From Luteitalea sp. (GTDB lineage Bacteria; Acidobacteriota; Vicinamibacteria; Vicinamibacterales; Vicinamibacteraceae): a stretch of DNA of 34,686 nt. The translations under genes were made by a program, and so were the position numbers. The DNA is taken from positions 1-34,686 of the forward strand of contig WHTT01000067.1 of the NCBI GenBank assembly GCA_009377605.1. The letters run 5' to 3'. A model generated the notes under the pieces. The model was not told the origin of the DNA, ran no database searches, and was given only the letters and a program-made list of their open reading frames with translations. This document shows, in pieces, positions 26,531-34,508 of this stretch; the stretch's first letter is position 1, and each line of letters begins with the position of its first letter.

Positions 26531-28231
26531 GTGTTCCAGGGAGACCAAGACCCGGCCGGGAGATCGTTCGATGTGCTCGTTGTCGGCTCCGGTGCCTCGG
26601 GCGGGTGGGCCGCGAAGCGCCTCTCCGAGGCCGGATTGAACGTGGCGCTGCTCGACGCGGGGCGCAAGCTCACCCAGGCGGACTACCGGGAGCACATCCC
26701 TCGCTTCGAGTTGAAGTACCGTGGCCGGTCGGCGGCGTACGTCCGCCGAGTGCTCCCCGTCCAAGGAAGCGCGAACGCCGAATACACCGCCGACTGGTTC
26801 GCCAACGATCTCGAGGAGCCGTACACCTATCCCGAAGACAAACCATTTTCGTGGAGGGGGCGGTTACGGATCGTTGGCGGCCGCACGAATATCTGGGCTC
26901 GTCAGAGCTATCGCCTGAGCGATCTGGACTTCAAGGCGGCGTCACGCGACGGCTTCGGCATGGACTGGCCGCTCGGCTATCGCGATCTCGAGCGTTACTA
27001 CGATCTCGTCGAAAGCTACGTTGGCATCAGTGGCCATGCAGAGGGCGTGTACGAGCTGCCGGACGGGCGCTTTCATCCTGCCATGGCCATGAGCTGCTCC
27101 GAGGTCACGCTTCGAGATCGCGTCAAGGCAAAGCTGGGACGTGTGGTTACGATCGGCCGGACGGCCAACATCACCCGGCCGCTGGGTAAGCGACAGCCCT
27201 GCCACTACTGCGGGCCGTGCGAGCGCGGATGCGTGACGCATTCTTATTTCAATTCCGCTTACACGACGGTGGCCGATGCGCTCGCCAGCAGGCGCTGTAC
27301 GCTGATCGAGAATGCGATGGCGTACAAGGTGCTGATGGATCGGGACCGCCATCGCGCCCGCGGCATCCTCTACATCGACCGCATCAGCCGCCAGCCGAAG
27401 GAGGTCTTCGGCAAGGTCGTCGTCTTGTGCGCGCAGGCGCTCGAGTCGGTGCGCGTCCTCTTGAACTCGAAGAGCGAGCAGGACCCGTCTGGGGTCGGCA
27501 ACTCGAGTGGCCTGCTCGGTAAGTATCTGATGGACCACATCATCTGCGGCGGCGCGCGCGCGGAATTTCCCGATGTGCCGGTCACTCCTTCGATGAGCGC
27601 GCCCCGGCGCCCCAACGGCATCTACATCATTCGCTTTCGCAATCGGCACAACGAGCCCGCGTCCAAGAAGTTCCTCCGCGGCTATGGCTACCAAGGCAGC
27701 GGCGCCGGGACCGACTTCAACTTCGACGCGCCCGGCTTCGGCCAACGCTACAAGCAGGCCGTCAAGCAAGCCGCACCATCGGTCGTCGGTCTCACCGGCT
27801 TTGGCGAGTGCCTGCCATACGAGGACAACTATGTGGAGATCGATCCGCAGGTGGTCGATACGTACGGTATTCCGGTGGTGCGGGTCCATGCGCGTTTCAG
27901 GGAGAACGAGCAGGCAATCATTACGGACATCGGCGACAGCGCGGCAGAGATGCTGGAGGCGGCAGGCGGCAAGAACATCCGTTTGACCGTAGACCGGACG
28001 AGGCCGTTTGGAGCGGCTATTCACGAGGTCGGGATCGCGCGCATGGGCTCCGATCCAAAACGCTCCGTGCTCAATGGGTTCCAGCAGTCCTGGGATGTCG
28101 AGAATCTCTTCGTGATGGACGGTGCGGGCTTCACGTCGAGCGCCTGCCAGAATCCCACGCTGACGATCATGGCGCTCGCGGTGCGGTCCTGCGACTACCT
28201 GATAGCGCAGGCCAAAAAGCACGAGCTCTAG
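26531..28231 (+). CDS. GMC-family FAD oxidoreductase with Cys cluster
   Basis: 566 residues. GTG 26531 is chosen: a G-rich site (26521-26526) stands just before it and it avoids overlap with the peptidase gene, which the longer frame from 26465 would require. The dinucleotide-binding motif is VVGSGASGG (18-25). The C-terminal active-site pair is His498 (AAIHEVGIARMG) and Asn541 (CQNPTLTIMALA). A cluster CHYCGPCERGC (C224, C227, C230, C234) is typical of the gluconate-dehydrogenase-like branch and may bind a metal or iron-sulfur centre. It oxidises an alcohol or sugar. This branch usually works with a small Tat-exported subunit; a truncated Tat leader lies just downstream on the other strand. 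Confidence 0.88.
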   Translation: MFQGDQDPAGRSFDVLVVGSGASGGWAAKRLSEAGLNVALLDAGRKLTQADYREHIPRFELKYRGRSAAYVRRVLPVQGSANAEYTADWFANDLEEPYTYPEDKPFSWRGRLRIVGGRTNIWARQSYRLSDLDFKAASRDGFGMDWPLGYRDLERYYDLVESYVGISGHAEGVYELPDGRFHPAMAMSCSEVTLRDRVKAKLGRVVTIGRTANITRPLGKRQPCHYCGPCERGCVTHSYFNSAYTTVADALASRRCTLIENAMAYKVLMDRDRHRARGILYIDRISRQPKEVFGKVVVLCAQALESVRVLLNSKSEQDPSGVGNSSGLLGKYLMDHIICGGARAEFPDVPVTPSMSAPRRPNGIYIIRFRNRHNEPASKKFLRGYGYQGSGAGTDFNFDAPGFGQRYKQAVKQAAPSVVGLTGFGECLPYEDNYVEIDPQVVDTYGIPVVRVHARFRENEQAIITDIGDSAAEMLEAAGGKNIRLTVDRTRPFGAAIHEVGIARMGSDPKRSVLNGFQQSWDVENLFVMDGAGFTSSACQNPTLTIMALAVRSCDYLIAQAKKHEL

Positions 28232-28255
28232 GTAGGGCCGCCTCAGCCTGCCTTC
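28231..28255 (+). repeat. Degenerate GTAGGG REP-like half element
   Basis: GGTAGGGCCGCCTCAGCCTG begins on the last base of the GMC stop codon. It matches the left arm of the 23093 element (GTAGGGCCGCCTCGCCGAGG) and then diverges, so only half of the palindrome is recognisable. Confidence 0.4.
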
Positions 28256-28348
28256 CTGGTCGGCTGTGAGACGCAAGCTAGGCAACACCGAGGCGCCAGC
28301 GAGCACGGTGCCTTGAACCATGAACGCGCGTCGACTGAGGTCGGTCAA
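28232..28348 (-). pseudogene. Orphan Tat-leader fragment, gene body missing
   Basis: On the minus strand a TTG start at 28348 has GAGGG (28357-28361) 8 nt upstream and encodes LTDLSRRAFMVQGTVLAGAS followed by VLPSLRL: a textbook twin-arginine leader (SRRAFMV, hydrophobic core, small residues before the cleavage region). The frame then runs into the degenerate REP half and on antisense through the GMC gene, so no gene body follows. It begins 15 nt after the stop of the coiled-coil gene, as a downstream operon partner would. It may be the remnant of a gluconate-2-dehydrogenase subunit-3-like gene; that identity is a guess. Confidence 0.4.
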
Positions 28349-28363
28349 CGTCAAGTCCCTCGA

Positions 28364-28999
28364 TCAGCGCATCAGCGACAGCAGCCCGGCCATGGTGGCG
28401 ACCTGACCTAGCCAGAAGAGGAAGGCCCAGCGAACGACGTCCACTCGCGTTGCCGCCATCTCCCGTCGGAGACTGGCTCCCAGGGTGGCTATCTCTTGGC
28501 GAAGCGCCCCGCCCTGGCCGGCCATGTCCTCGCGCAGCTCCGCACGCTGGTTGATCATTTCCTCGCGCAGCTCCACACGCTGGTTGATCATCTCCTGCCG
28601 AAGCGCCACGCCTTGACCGGCGATCGCCTCGCGCAGCTCCACACGCTGGTTGATCATTTCCTCGCGCAGCTCCACACGCTGGTTGGTCATCTCCTGCCGA
28701 AGCGCCGCACCCTGGCTGGTTATTACGTGGCAGAGCGCCGCACCCTGGGCCGCTATTGCCTGCTTCACATCACCCCTGAGCTCGGATATCTCTTGCTTCA
28801 CACCGCCGATCTCTTGATGCAGCTCGACCCGGACTTTTCCGAGCTCCTCGGCAAGCATCGCGCCGAATCGCAAAGTACAGCTCTCGAGCACGTCAGCCTT
28901 CCAGCCCTCTCCGCAAGCGTCGATCCAGAGCCAGAAGTCCAAGGATGCTTCGCCGCCCATGCGCTGACGGACGGATGACGGTAGCGCGTTGTCCAACAT
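28364..28999 (-). CDS. Coiled-coil protein with 11-residue repeats and C-terminal membrane anchor
   Basis: 211 residues. A globular N-terminal part (SLDFWLWIDACGEGWKADVL) is followed by a long coiled coil. Its central section is built of 11-residue (hendecad) repeats such as QRVELREEMIN, QGVALRQEMIN, QRAELREDMAG and QGGALRQEIAT. A C-terminal helix (VVRWAFLFWLGQVATMAGLL) should anchor it in the membrane. The layout resembles DUF1640/CCDC90-like trimeric coiled-coil proteins, but I do not assign it. The ATG at 28999 has a poor ribosome-binding site; Met14 is an alternative. A Tat-leader fragment follows 15 nt downstream. Confidence 0.75.
   Translation of the reverse strand: MLDNALPSSVRQRMGGEASLDFWLWIDACGEGWKADVLESCTLRFGAMLAEELGKVRVELHQEIGGVKQEISELRGDVKQAIAAQGAALCHVITSQGAALRQEMTNQRVELREEMINQRVELREAIAGQGVALRQEMINQRVELREEMINQRAELREDMAGQGGALRQEIATLGASLRREMAATRVDVVRWAFLFWLGQVATMAGLLSLMR
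28481..28744. repeat. 33-bp tandem repeat, eight units, inside the coiled-coil gene
   Basis: Units of exactly 33 nt run from 28481 in phase with the reading frame. The units at 28547-28579 and 28646-28678 are identical (CTGGTTGATCATTTCCTCGC...CACACG), and neighbours at 99-nt distance are closest to each other, so a three-unit block was duplicated recently. Each unit encodes one hendecad. Confidence 0.8.
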
Positions 29000-29035
29000 C
29001 GCTGCGACTCACGTTTGTCTGCGTCCAGAGACCTG

Positions 29036-29067
29036 ACTCCCGACGACGATGCCATCGTCGTCTCGGG
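29036..29067 (-). terminator. Hairpin downstream of the MATE gene
   Basis: GACGACGAT (29042-29050) and ATCGTCGTC (29054-29062) form a perfect 9-bp stem with a 3-nt loop, extended by CCC/GGG with a bulge. It lies about 60 nt beyond the MATE stop and 40 nt before the coiled-coil gene start on the same strand. No T-run is present. Confidence 0.35.
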
Positions 29068-29120
29068 CAAGTCAAGAGCCATTTACCTGCCGCTCGCGTG
29101 TCGCTTGGTGACCACACCGC

Positions 29121-30476
29121 TCAGGCGACGGGAGCGAGCGCAAAGGTCAAACGTGTGCGGAATTCACGTCGCAGCAGCCAGAGGCTCATCGCCATCTGCA
29201 AAACGATGGATACCGCGGAGAGGTACCAAACCCATCGCAGCTCGAAGCCGGGCAGACGCGAGACGTAGAAGACAGGAATCGCCACGCTGACGACGCGGAG
29301 ACCGGACGTCATGAGCGCTGGAAGTGTGTTGCCCATGGCCTGGAACATGCTCGAGCTGACGAAGGCCATGCCCGAGGCGACGAACGTCCAGGAGAGGATA
29401 CGCAAATACTCGGTGCCGACGTCGACCGCGCGCGCGTCTGATGAGAAGACCTGAATCATGGTCGACGAGGCGACCTGAGAGACGACCGTTAACAACACCA
29501 TGGCGGCCGTGGCCATCACAACTGCCGCCGTGAACGTGTCTCGAACACGCTGCGCCTTGCCTGCACCAAAGTTCTGTCCAGCCACTGGCGCCACAGCAAA
29601 CGCGAGGGCAACAACCGGCATGAACCCAGCCTGTAGCACCCGCATTCCTATGCCAAACCCCGCCTGGGCCGCCGCGCCGAACGGCCGGCTCACGGCGTAC
29701 ACAATCACCAAGTACACCGCCAGCAGGCCAAACTCGGCTCCCGCCGGCAGCCCAATCCTGAGCATTGCCCACCACTGCCTGAGGTGCGGCCTCCATTCGG
29801 TCGGCATGAACGTGAGGTAAGACGATGAGCGCAGGAAATACAGCGCGAGCCAAACCGTTCCCACAGCAATGGAGATGAACGTGGCGAGCGCGGCGCCGGT
29901 GACACCCAGCGGACGGCCAGTCACCCACCCGAAGATCAAAAAGGGCGTCAGGATGATGTTCATGACGATCGTCGCCGTTTGAACGACTGCGCCCGGCTTG
30001 AAATGTCCTGTGCCACGTAGCGCAGCGCTCATGCTGACCAAGCCGAATTGCAGGGCCATTGCCGGGATGAACCACAGCAGGTATTGGGTTGCCAGCGCGG
30101 TCGTTGCAGCGTCGGCGCTCAGCTGGCGGGCATACTCCGAATGAAACGCGAGCGTGACGAGGAGGAATGCCAGGCCGGCAGCCGCAGCCAGCGCCAACGA
30201 CTGGTTGAACGCGAAGATCGCCTGCTCACGGTCCTTTCGGCCAGCCGCATGAGAGATGACGGTCGTGGTGCCAACGCCCAGCATTTGCGTGAGTGCCAAT
30301 ACCACGAACATCAGATTGCTGCTGACGCTGACCGCGGCGACCGCTTCCGTGCCTAGACGGCCAACCCAATAGAGGTCGACGAGGATGTACAACGTGTGGA
30401 AGATCATGGTGACCAGCATGAAGCCGCCGGTCTTGAGGAGATGGCGTGCCACCGAGCCTGTCGTGAGATCTTGCAT
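29121..30476 (-). CDS. MATE-family multidrug/metabolite exporter
   Basis: 451 residues with twelve predicted membrane helices in two pseudo-symmetric halves. The N-terminal half begins LLKTGGFMLVTMIFHTLYILVDLYWVGRLG and has the family motif QMLGVGTTTVISHAAGR; the second half contains PVVALAFAVAPVAGQNFGAGK, the matching MATE signature. The exporter extrudes cationic drugs or metabolites from the cytoplasm using a Na+ or H+ gradient. ATG 30476 is 12 nt after the stop of the upstream DUF3604 gene, so the two are likely cotranscribed, although no functional link is evident. No strong ribosome-binding site is seen. Confidence 0.93.
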   Translation of the reverse strand: MQDLTTGSVARHLLKTGGFMLVTMIFHTLYILVDLYWVGRLGTEAVAAVSVSSNLMFVVLALTQMLGVGTTTVISHAAGRKDREQAIFAFNQSLALAAAAGLAFLLVTLAFHSEYARQLSADAATTALATQYLLWFIPAMALQFGLVSMSAALRGTGHFKPGAVVQTATIVMNIILTPFLIFGWVTGRPLGVTGAALATFISIAVGTVWLALYFLRSSSYLTFMPTEWRPHLRQWWAMLRIGLPAGAEFGLLAVYLVIVYAVSRPFGAAAQAGFGIGMRVLQAGFMPVVALAFAVAPVAGQNFGAGKAQRVRDTFTAAVVMATAAMVLLTVVSQVASSTMIQVFSSDARAVDVGTEYLRILSWTFVASGMAFVSSSMFQAMGNTLPALMTSGLRVVSVAIPVFYVSRLPGFELRWVWYLSAVSIVLQMAMSLWLLRREFRTRLTFALAPVA

Positions 30477-30488
30477 GGACCGTGGGCG

Positions 30489-32555
30489 TCACTTCTGCGA
30501 GGGAGACGCGTTGCGTTCTACCCAGATCGGGCTGGACCAGGCCATCACAGGGCGCCCATCGACCAGCCCCTCCTGCTTGAGCCGCACATAGTAGAACGTG
30601 TCCATCGTCTCATCGAGGTCGGTGACCTCTCCCTCGAACGACGGCTTGCCTGGCGTCCAGCGATGGAACACGTCGTACGCCTGCCGGCGTCGGTCGTACT
30701 TCAACAGCTCGATCCATTCGAGCGGCGCCGTTCCATGCACCACCAGTGTGAGACGTGGAGTCGAGCTCCTTGTCACGCTGCGTCCCGGCATCGTGCCGTC
30801 CAGGCGAAAGTCGAGATAAATACGTTGCCCAGTGGTGCCATACGTGCGGCGATCGCGAAGCGCGTCGAAGATGGTCTCCCGGTCCAAGCGGGAGGCCCAG
30901 ACCGCAGCCAGGCCCTTGCTCGGCTGTCCGGGCCGGGCCGAGTGATCGTCGGACGAGGCGATTGTTCCGAGGCGGAGGCCGGCTGTCCAGGCGTCGCGCG
31001 CGTAGTGCGGCCCGTCGGCGCTGACCGGGCCCGTCAAGGCTCGGTATTCGTCCGGCGTCTCCGGCGCCTGCCGCGGGAACCAATTCTTCCAGCGTTGCAC
31101 CATCAGCATCTGGTCGTAGCTGAGGGGGTCCTTTGGGGCGTAGCGCTCGCTCTGACCGTGTCCTGAGTAAATCTCGATGAGCGGCCGGAGCGGATGGTCC
31201 TCGTCGAACACGGTTGCCGCTCCCCCGCCGCCGTCCGGCGTCCATCGGATTCCTGTGTGGTGCGGCACCGTGAACGCGCGATCGGTTGCCAGTCTGCGCC
31301 ACAGCTCGCGGAGCGTGCCCATCTCGTGCTGGCGGTACAGCGGCGCCCGGGCGTTGGCAAAGTAGACGTTGTGGTGACCGTCGGGATGCGGGAAGCTGGC
31401 TTCGTAGCCGAGGATCGTCACGAATCGTCCTGGCTCGTCGTGCCGGCGCACGTTCTGTTGAATCTCCTCCCACTCCTCGCTTGTAATGCCCTCGTCTTTT
31501 CGGTCGCCCGTCGAATGCTCAGCTGGCGCGTAGAAATCGAGGTTCGCGTGGTCGCGGGCGAACACAAAGGCATTCTCGCCCACCCCATCCTTGCTGATCG
31601 CCGAGTGCGAGTGCAGGTCGCCCCAATAGAGCTTCAGCTCCGGCTCGCCACGACTGACGACGACCGGATTCGAAGGGAACCAGCCAAGCTCTTCGTTGCC
31701 GGCTTCGATCCGGTGCACACCCTCTGTCTCGAAGCTCACCGTCGACTCGGCGAACGTGCCGGTGCCGGTGACGACCGCCCGAGGCGACGCGGTCGTCCCC
31801 ACAGGGCGCAACAGAACGTCCGGCGGCAGCTGCGTGGGATTCCCGAGGTGGTCCTCGGCCGCGACGTGCACGCGAACCGCTCGTCCGATCGCGCTCTGTG
31901 ACGGCGCCGTTACCAGCAGCTTCTTGGGTGCATGCGCGGTTGTCGTCACCTGCGGGGCGGCCAAAGCACTCCACACCCGGTCTCCGGTGTCGAGCTTTGC
32001 GTGGAAGCGGGCAGTCTCCGCGAGAAACGAAGCGTGGATGGGCTTCTGGTCGGTGCCGTACCGTACGGTGAGCGCGTTCCCAGCTTGAAGCGTGCCTGAC
32101 TTCAACGTCAGAACGATTTCCCGGGCAAAGCGATGATACGTTCCGTCGAAGCTTTGTTCGACGACCTCCAACGTCCATGTCGTCCCAGATGCCCCCGGGT
32201 CGAGGGTGCAGTAATCGGCGAGCTCCTTGGTCAGCAGGTCGTACGGTTGCTGTGCGTACATGCGCCCGTCGCGCTCGTGCTGGTGGAGAGCATGCGCCGT
32301 CCAACTGCCCGGTACATGGAACGAGAGCCGTGCGCCAGGCTCGAGCTGCCCCTGCTCGACGCGAAACGTGACCGTCAACGAGCCCGCCTGGTCAGCCTGC
32401 CAAGTCTCGGGTGTCGCGGTCACGGCCACACGCAGGTTGCCGACGAGCGTTTGACCGACGAGCCACGTGGCGGCTGCGACGAGAACCACGCCAGACAGCG
32501 CCACCGAACGCAAGGCAGGCCGCCCGATGCGAGGAACAGGAAGGGGTTGCTTCAC
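30489..32555 (-). CDS. DUF3604-family, PHP-like metallohydrolase, exported or membrane-anchored
   Basis: 688 residues from GTG 32555; the frame extends to 32657 but that part runs through a dispersed repeat. An N-terminal hydrophobic helix (VALSGVVLVAAATWLVGQ) exports or anchors it. A beta-sandwich region of about 280 residues precedes the metal-dependent domain: YWGDLHSHSAISKDG (about residue 310), FYAPAEHS, ILGYEAS, DGHHNVYFAN, VPHHTG and IASSDDHSARPG give the histidine/aspartate set of PHP-like phosphoesterases. A C-terminal beta domain follows. The reaction of DUF3604 proteins is not established. The gene is cotranscribed with the MATE exporter. Confidence 0.82.
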   Translation of the reverse strand: MKQPLPVPRIGRPALRSVALSGVVLVAAATWLVGQTLVGNLRVAVTATPETWQADQAGSLTVTFRVEQGQLEPGARLSFHVPGSWTAHALHQHERDGRMYAQQPYDLLTKELADYCTLDPGASGTTWTLEVVEQSFDGTYHRFAREIVLTLKSGTLQAGNALTVRYGTDQKPIHASFLAETARFHAKLDTGDRVWSALAAPQVTTTAHAPKKLLVTAPSQSAIGRAVRVHVAAEDHLGNPTQLPPDVLLRPVGTTASPRAVVTGTGTFAESTVSFETEGVHRIEAGNEELGWFPSNPVVVSRGEPELKLYWGDLHSHSAISKDGVGENAFVFARDHANLDFYAPAEHSTGDRKDEGITSEEWEEIQQNVRRHDEPGRFVTILGYEASFPHPDGHHNVYFANARAPLYRQHEMGTLRELWRRLATDRAFTVPHHTGIRWTPDGGGGAATVFDEDHPLRPLIEIYSGHGQSERYAPKDPLSYDQMLMVQRWKNWFPRQAPETPDEYRALTGPVSADGPHYARDAWTAGLRLGTIASSDDHSARPGQPSKGLAAVWASRLDRETIFDALRDRRTYGTTGQRIYLDFRLDGTMPGRSVTRSSTPRLTLVVHGTAPLEWIELLKYDRRRQAYDVFHRWTPGKPSFEGEVTDLDETMDTFYYVRLKQEGLVDGRPVMAWSSPIWVERNASPSQK

Positions 32556-32625
32556 GGCGCGAAACCTTGGAGACCGGTTGCCGCGGCAGCATATCCGAAC
32601 CCGTGCGTGGCCGCAATTCCGCCCG

Positions 32626-32647
32626 AAAAAGGAACCGGGTACCTTTT
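32626..32647. repeat. Second copy of the GGAACCGGGTACC repeat
   Basis: The unit at 32626-32647 is identical over 21 nt to the arm of the inverted pair at 21331-21387. It stands alone here, between the start of the DUF3604 gene and a coding-like remnant. Confidence 0.6.
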
Positions 32648-32653
32648 CCACGT

Positions 32654-32770
32654 GCAACGATCTACCTCAACGACGTCGTCGGCCCGGGCCGCGATCGCTT
32701 CGTGGATACGCCCGAGTACAAGGTCACGGCAGTCCACCTCTCACGTGTCGATGGCGAGCCTCATACGTGA
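32654..32770 (+). pseudogene. C-terminal gene remnant beside the repeat
   Basis: A plus-strand frame reads ATIYLNDVVGPGRDRFVDTP then EYKVTAVHLSRVDGEPHT and stops at TGA 32768. It has GC-rich third positions and ordinary beta-strand character, but no start codon; its left edge is the dispersed repeat at 32626-32647. It looks like the end of a gene cut at the repeat. The family is not recognised. Confidence 0.3.
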
Positions 32771-32901
32771 CAACGCTCGCGTCTGAGCAGCTTCAGCATC
32801 TCCATGGCGGTACCAGGGATCAGGCCCACGACCACGGCGAGCCGTGCAGGTGTGGATTCCCAATGTCCACCATGAAGGACGTCGTACAGCTTGCCAGCCA
32901 C
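32761..32901 (-). CDS. Possible small 46-residue membrane-type protein
   Basis: GTG 32901 has GGAG (32910-32913) 8 nt upstream, lying on the stop codon of the FG-GAP gene, so translation could be coupled. It encodes MAGKLYDVLHGGHWESTPAR, then LAVVVGLIPGTAMEMLKLLR and RERCHV. It has a hydrophobic segment (residues 21-35) followed by a basic helix, the look of a small membrane protein. The frame reads much better than the alternatives on either strand, but I know no family, and its end overlaps the plus-strand remnant by 10 nt. Confidence 0.45.
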   Translation of the reverse strand: MAGKLYDVLHGGHWESTPARLAVVVGLIPGTAMEMLKLLRRERCHV

Positions 32902-32912
32902 AACGACTGCTC

Positions 32913-34037
32913 CTATTTCGTCTTGTTCTCGAACAAGAACAAGCCGCTCTTACCTGGTGCGACAAAGTCGCGATCGCCGTCGCCATCGATGTCTACGGCA
33001 GGCAACTGCAACCCGCCGCCAGCGCGGGTGCTGTAGTCGATGACGTGCTTGGCCCAGTCCACTTTGTTGCCGGGAAGGCGTATGCGCTCATACCAGTAGA
33101 GGCCGAGCGGCTCGCGCGCGCCAGGGTCGCCGCCGTTATGTGCCATGTATCGCTTGCCTGTCAGGAGACCGAGGGTTCCAGTGCCGCGGAGATCGACCAA
33201 CGTCATCGCGTGAGCCTGCGACCAGCTCTCGTCGATCACGCGCCTGGTCCATGCGCCATCAGCCTGCTTTTCGAGCGAGAAGATGCCGTAGTCGTGTGCC
33301 ATGGAGGTCACGATGGCCGGCGTGCCGTCGCCGTGGAGGTCTACGACATAAATGAAGCCGACATCGCCCAGCTTCCAATCGGGATGATATGTCCAATTGG
33401 CGGAGCGTGGATCGGCAGGCGCTTCGAGCCAGCCGCTCGGCGTGAGGATATCGTTGCGCCCATCACCGTTGACATCACCGACGCCAATGCCGTGGCCGTA
33501 GCTGTGGTCGCTGACCTCACGGCTCACGATACCCCCGTTGCCGCGCTCGTACCACGCAAGGGGCGCCTTGCGGTCGCCGAACTGCGGGAGAATCTCGACG
33601 GCGTCCCCGTCGTTGTCGAGGTCAACAAGGAAGGCGAACTCGATTGGATAGCCGCCTTGTACGACCTCCTCTTTCCATTCAGCCCCAATCGGGCCGGGGT
33701 TCTTCCACCAAGCCAGCTTCTTGCTGAACCAGCTGGCGGTGACGAGATCGACCTTGCCGTCGCCGTCTACATCCAGCGGCAGCGTCGAGAGGTCATCGAT
33801 GTACTGGTTCTCGTAGTGGATCTCGCGGAAGCGATGCTTTGTCCACTTGGGTGCTTGATACCAGTTCTCGCCGGAGACAATGTCCAGCTTCCCATCGCCA
33901 TCGATATCCGCGATCGCGGCCGATTCGCTGGCGCCGAGATCGAGCGTGTGCCTCTCGAACGGAATCTCTGCCGGGCGGCTGACCGCGAGCGACAAGGCGC
34001 CACCGAGGAGCAACATCGAAGCAGGCCACATTCTCAT
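32913..34037 (-). CDS. Secreted FG-GAP/VCBS repeat protein
   Basis: 374 residues with a signal peptide (MLLLGGALSLAVSRPAE). It has at least four calcium-binding loops of the DxDxDGxxD type typical of VCBS/integrin-like seven-bladed propellers: DIDGDGKLDIV (44-54), DVDGDGKVDLV, DVNGDGRNDIL and DIDGDGDRDFV, and degenerate ones at DLDNDGDAVE and DLHGDGTPAIV. Propellers of this kind bind ligands or scaffold surface complexes and are very common in Acidobacteriota and Planctomycetes. No catalytic domain is attached. The ATG at 34037 lacks a clear ribosome-binding site, and the next gene is divergent with 14 nt between starts. Confidence 0.88.
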   Translation of the reverse strand: MRMWPASMLLLGGALSLAVSRPAEIPFERHTLDLGASESAAIADIDGDGKLDIVSGENWYQAPKWTKHRFREIHYENQYIDDLSTLPLDVDGDGKVDLVTASWFSKKLAWWKNPGPIGAEWKEEVVQGGYPIEFAFLVDLDNDGDAVEILPQFGDRKAPLAWYERGNGGIVSREVSDHSYGHGIGVGDVNGDGRNDILTPSGWLEAPADPRSANWTYHPDWKLGDVGFIYVVDLHGDGTPAIVTSMAHDYGIFSLEKQADGAWTRRVIDESWSQAHAMTLVDLRGTGTLGLLTGKRYMAHNGGDPGAREPLGLYWYERIRLPGNKVDWAKHVIDYSTRAGGGLQLPAVDIDGDGDRDFVAPGKSGLFLFENKTK

Positions 34038-34051
34038 GAGCGGCTATTCTA

Positions 34052-34504
34052 TTGCAGCTGCGGTTTCGGAGGATTCGCACGTACGGACAGCCGGCGAGTG
34101 CGGACCAGCGCGCCGCCCTCGAGGCACTGATCGAGCGATACAAGACGGCCTGGGCCCGGCAGGACACGGAAGCTCTCATTGCGCTGCACGCGGAAGACGT
34201 CGAATGGATCAATGCCTACGCCCGGTTGTTCCAGGGTGCTGCACCGCTCGCCGAATTCCTCGAGAACCGACTGTTCCCTGCCTTCAGTCCTGAAGTCTCG
34301 AAACAGGAGGTCGCGAACATGAGAACGATCTCCGTCCGCTATCTTGGAGGCGATGCAGCCGTGGTGCACATGTACACCGAGGGCACTCGGGGCGCGTCGC
34401 GCAACGAGAACGAAGACGTGCGCCGCACGCACATCCATCTCGTGCTCGCTAGCGACCCCGCCGGCTGGAAAATCGTTCACACGGCAATCATGGACGCCCG
34501 CTGA
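34052..34504 (+). CDS. SnoaL/DUF4440-like NTF2-fold protein
   Basis: 150 residues from TTG 34052; no other start exists downstream of the TGA at 34037-34039 before the conserved region, and GGAGG at 34068 would precede no start codon, so the N-terminus is uncertain. The fold signature is clear: LEALIERYKTAWARQDTEAL, IALHAEDVEWINAYAR, MRTISVRYLGGDAAVVHMYT and HIHLVLASDPAGWKIVHTAI, the helix-plus-curved-sheet pattern of SnoaL-like proteins. Family members are ligand-binding proteins or small enzymes with varied substrates. It converges with the DUF6265-like gene, leaving 4 nt. Confidence 0.8.
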   Translation: MQLRFRRIRTYGQPASADQRAALEALIERYKTAWARQDTEALIALHAEDVEWINAYARLFQGAAPLAEFLENRLFPAFSPEVSKQEVANMRTISVRYLGGDAAVVHMYTEGTRGASRNENEDVRRTHIHLVLASDPAGWKIVHTAIMDAR

Positions 34505-34508
34505 GCAC

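Noticed and set aside
26942-28231. 470-codon open frame on the minus strand opposite the GMC gene
   Set aside because: Only its first 25 or so codons (the Tat leader) look like protein; the rest is antisense of a strongly supported GMC gene and is Arg/His/Ala-rich shadow sequence.
28481-28744. CRISPR-like appearance of regularly spaced repeats
   Set aside because: Units are contiguous without spacers, in frame, and encode coiled-coil hendecads; no cas genes are near.
32844-34130. 428-codon plus-strand frame opposite the FG-GAP protein
   Set aside because: The minus strand has a signal peptide and four calcium-binding loops; the plus frame is a Val/Ala/Asp-rich mirror of those repeats.
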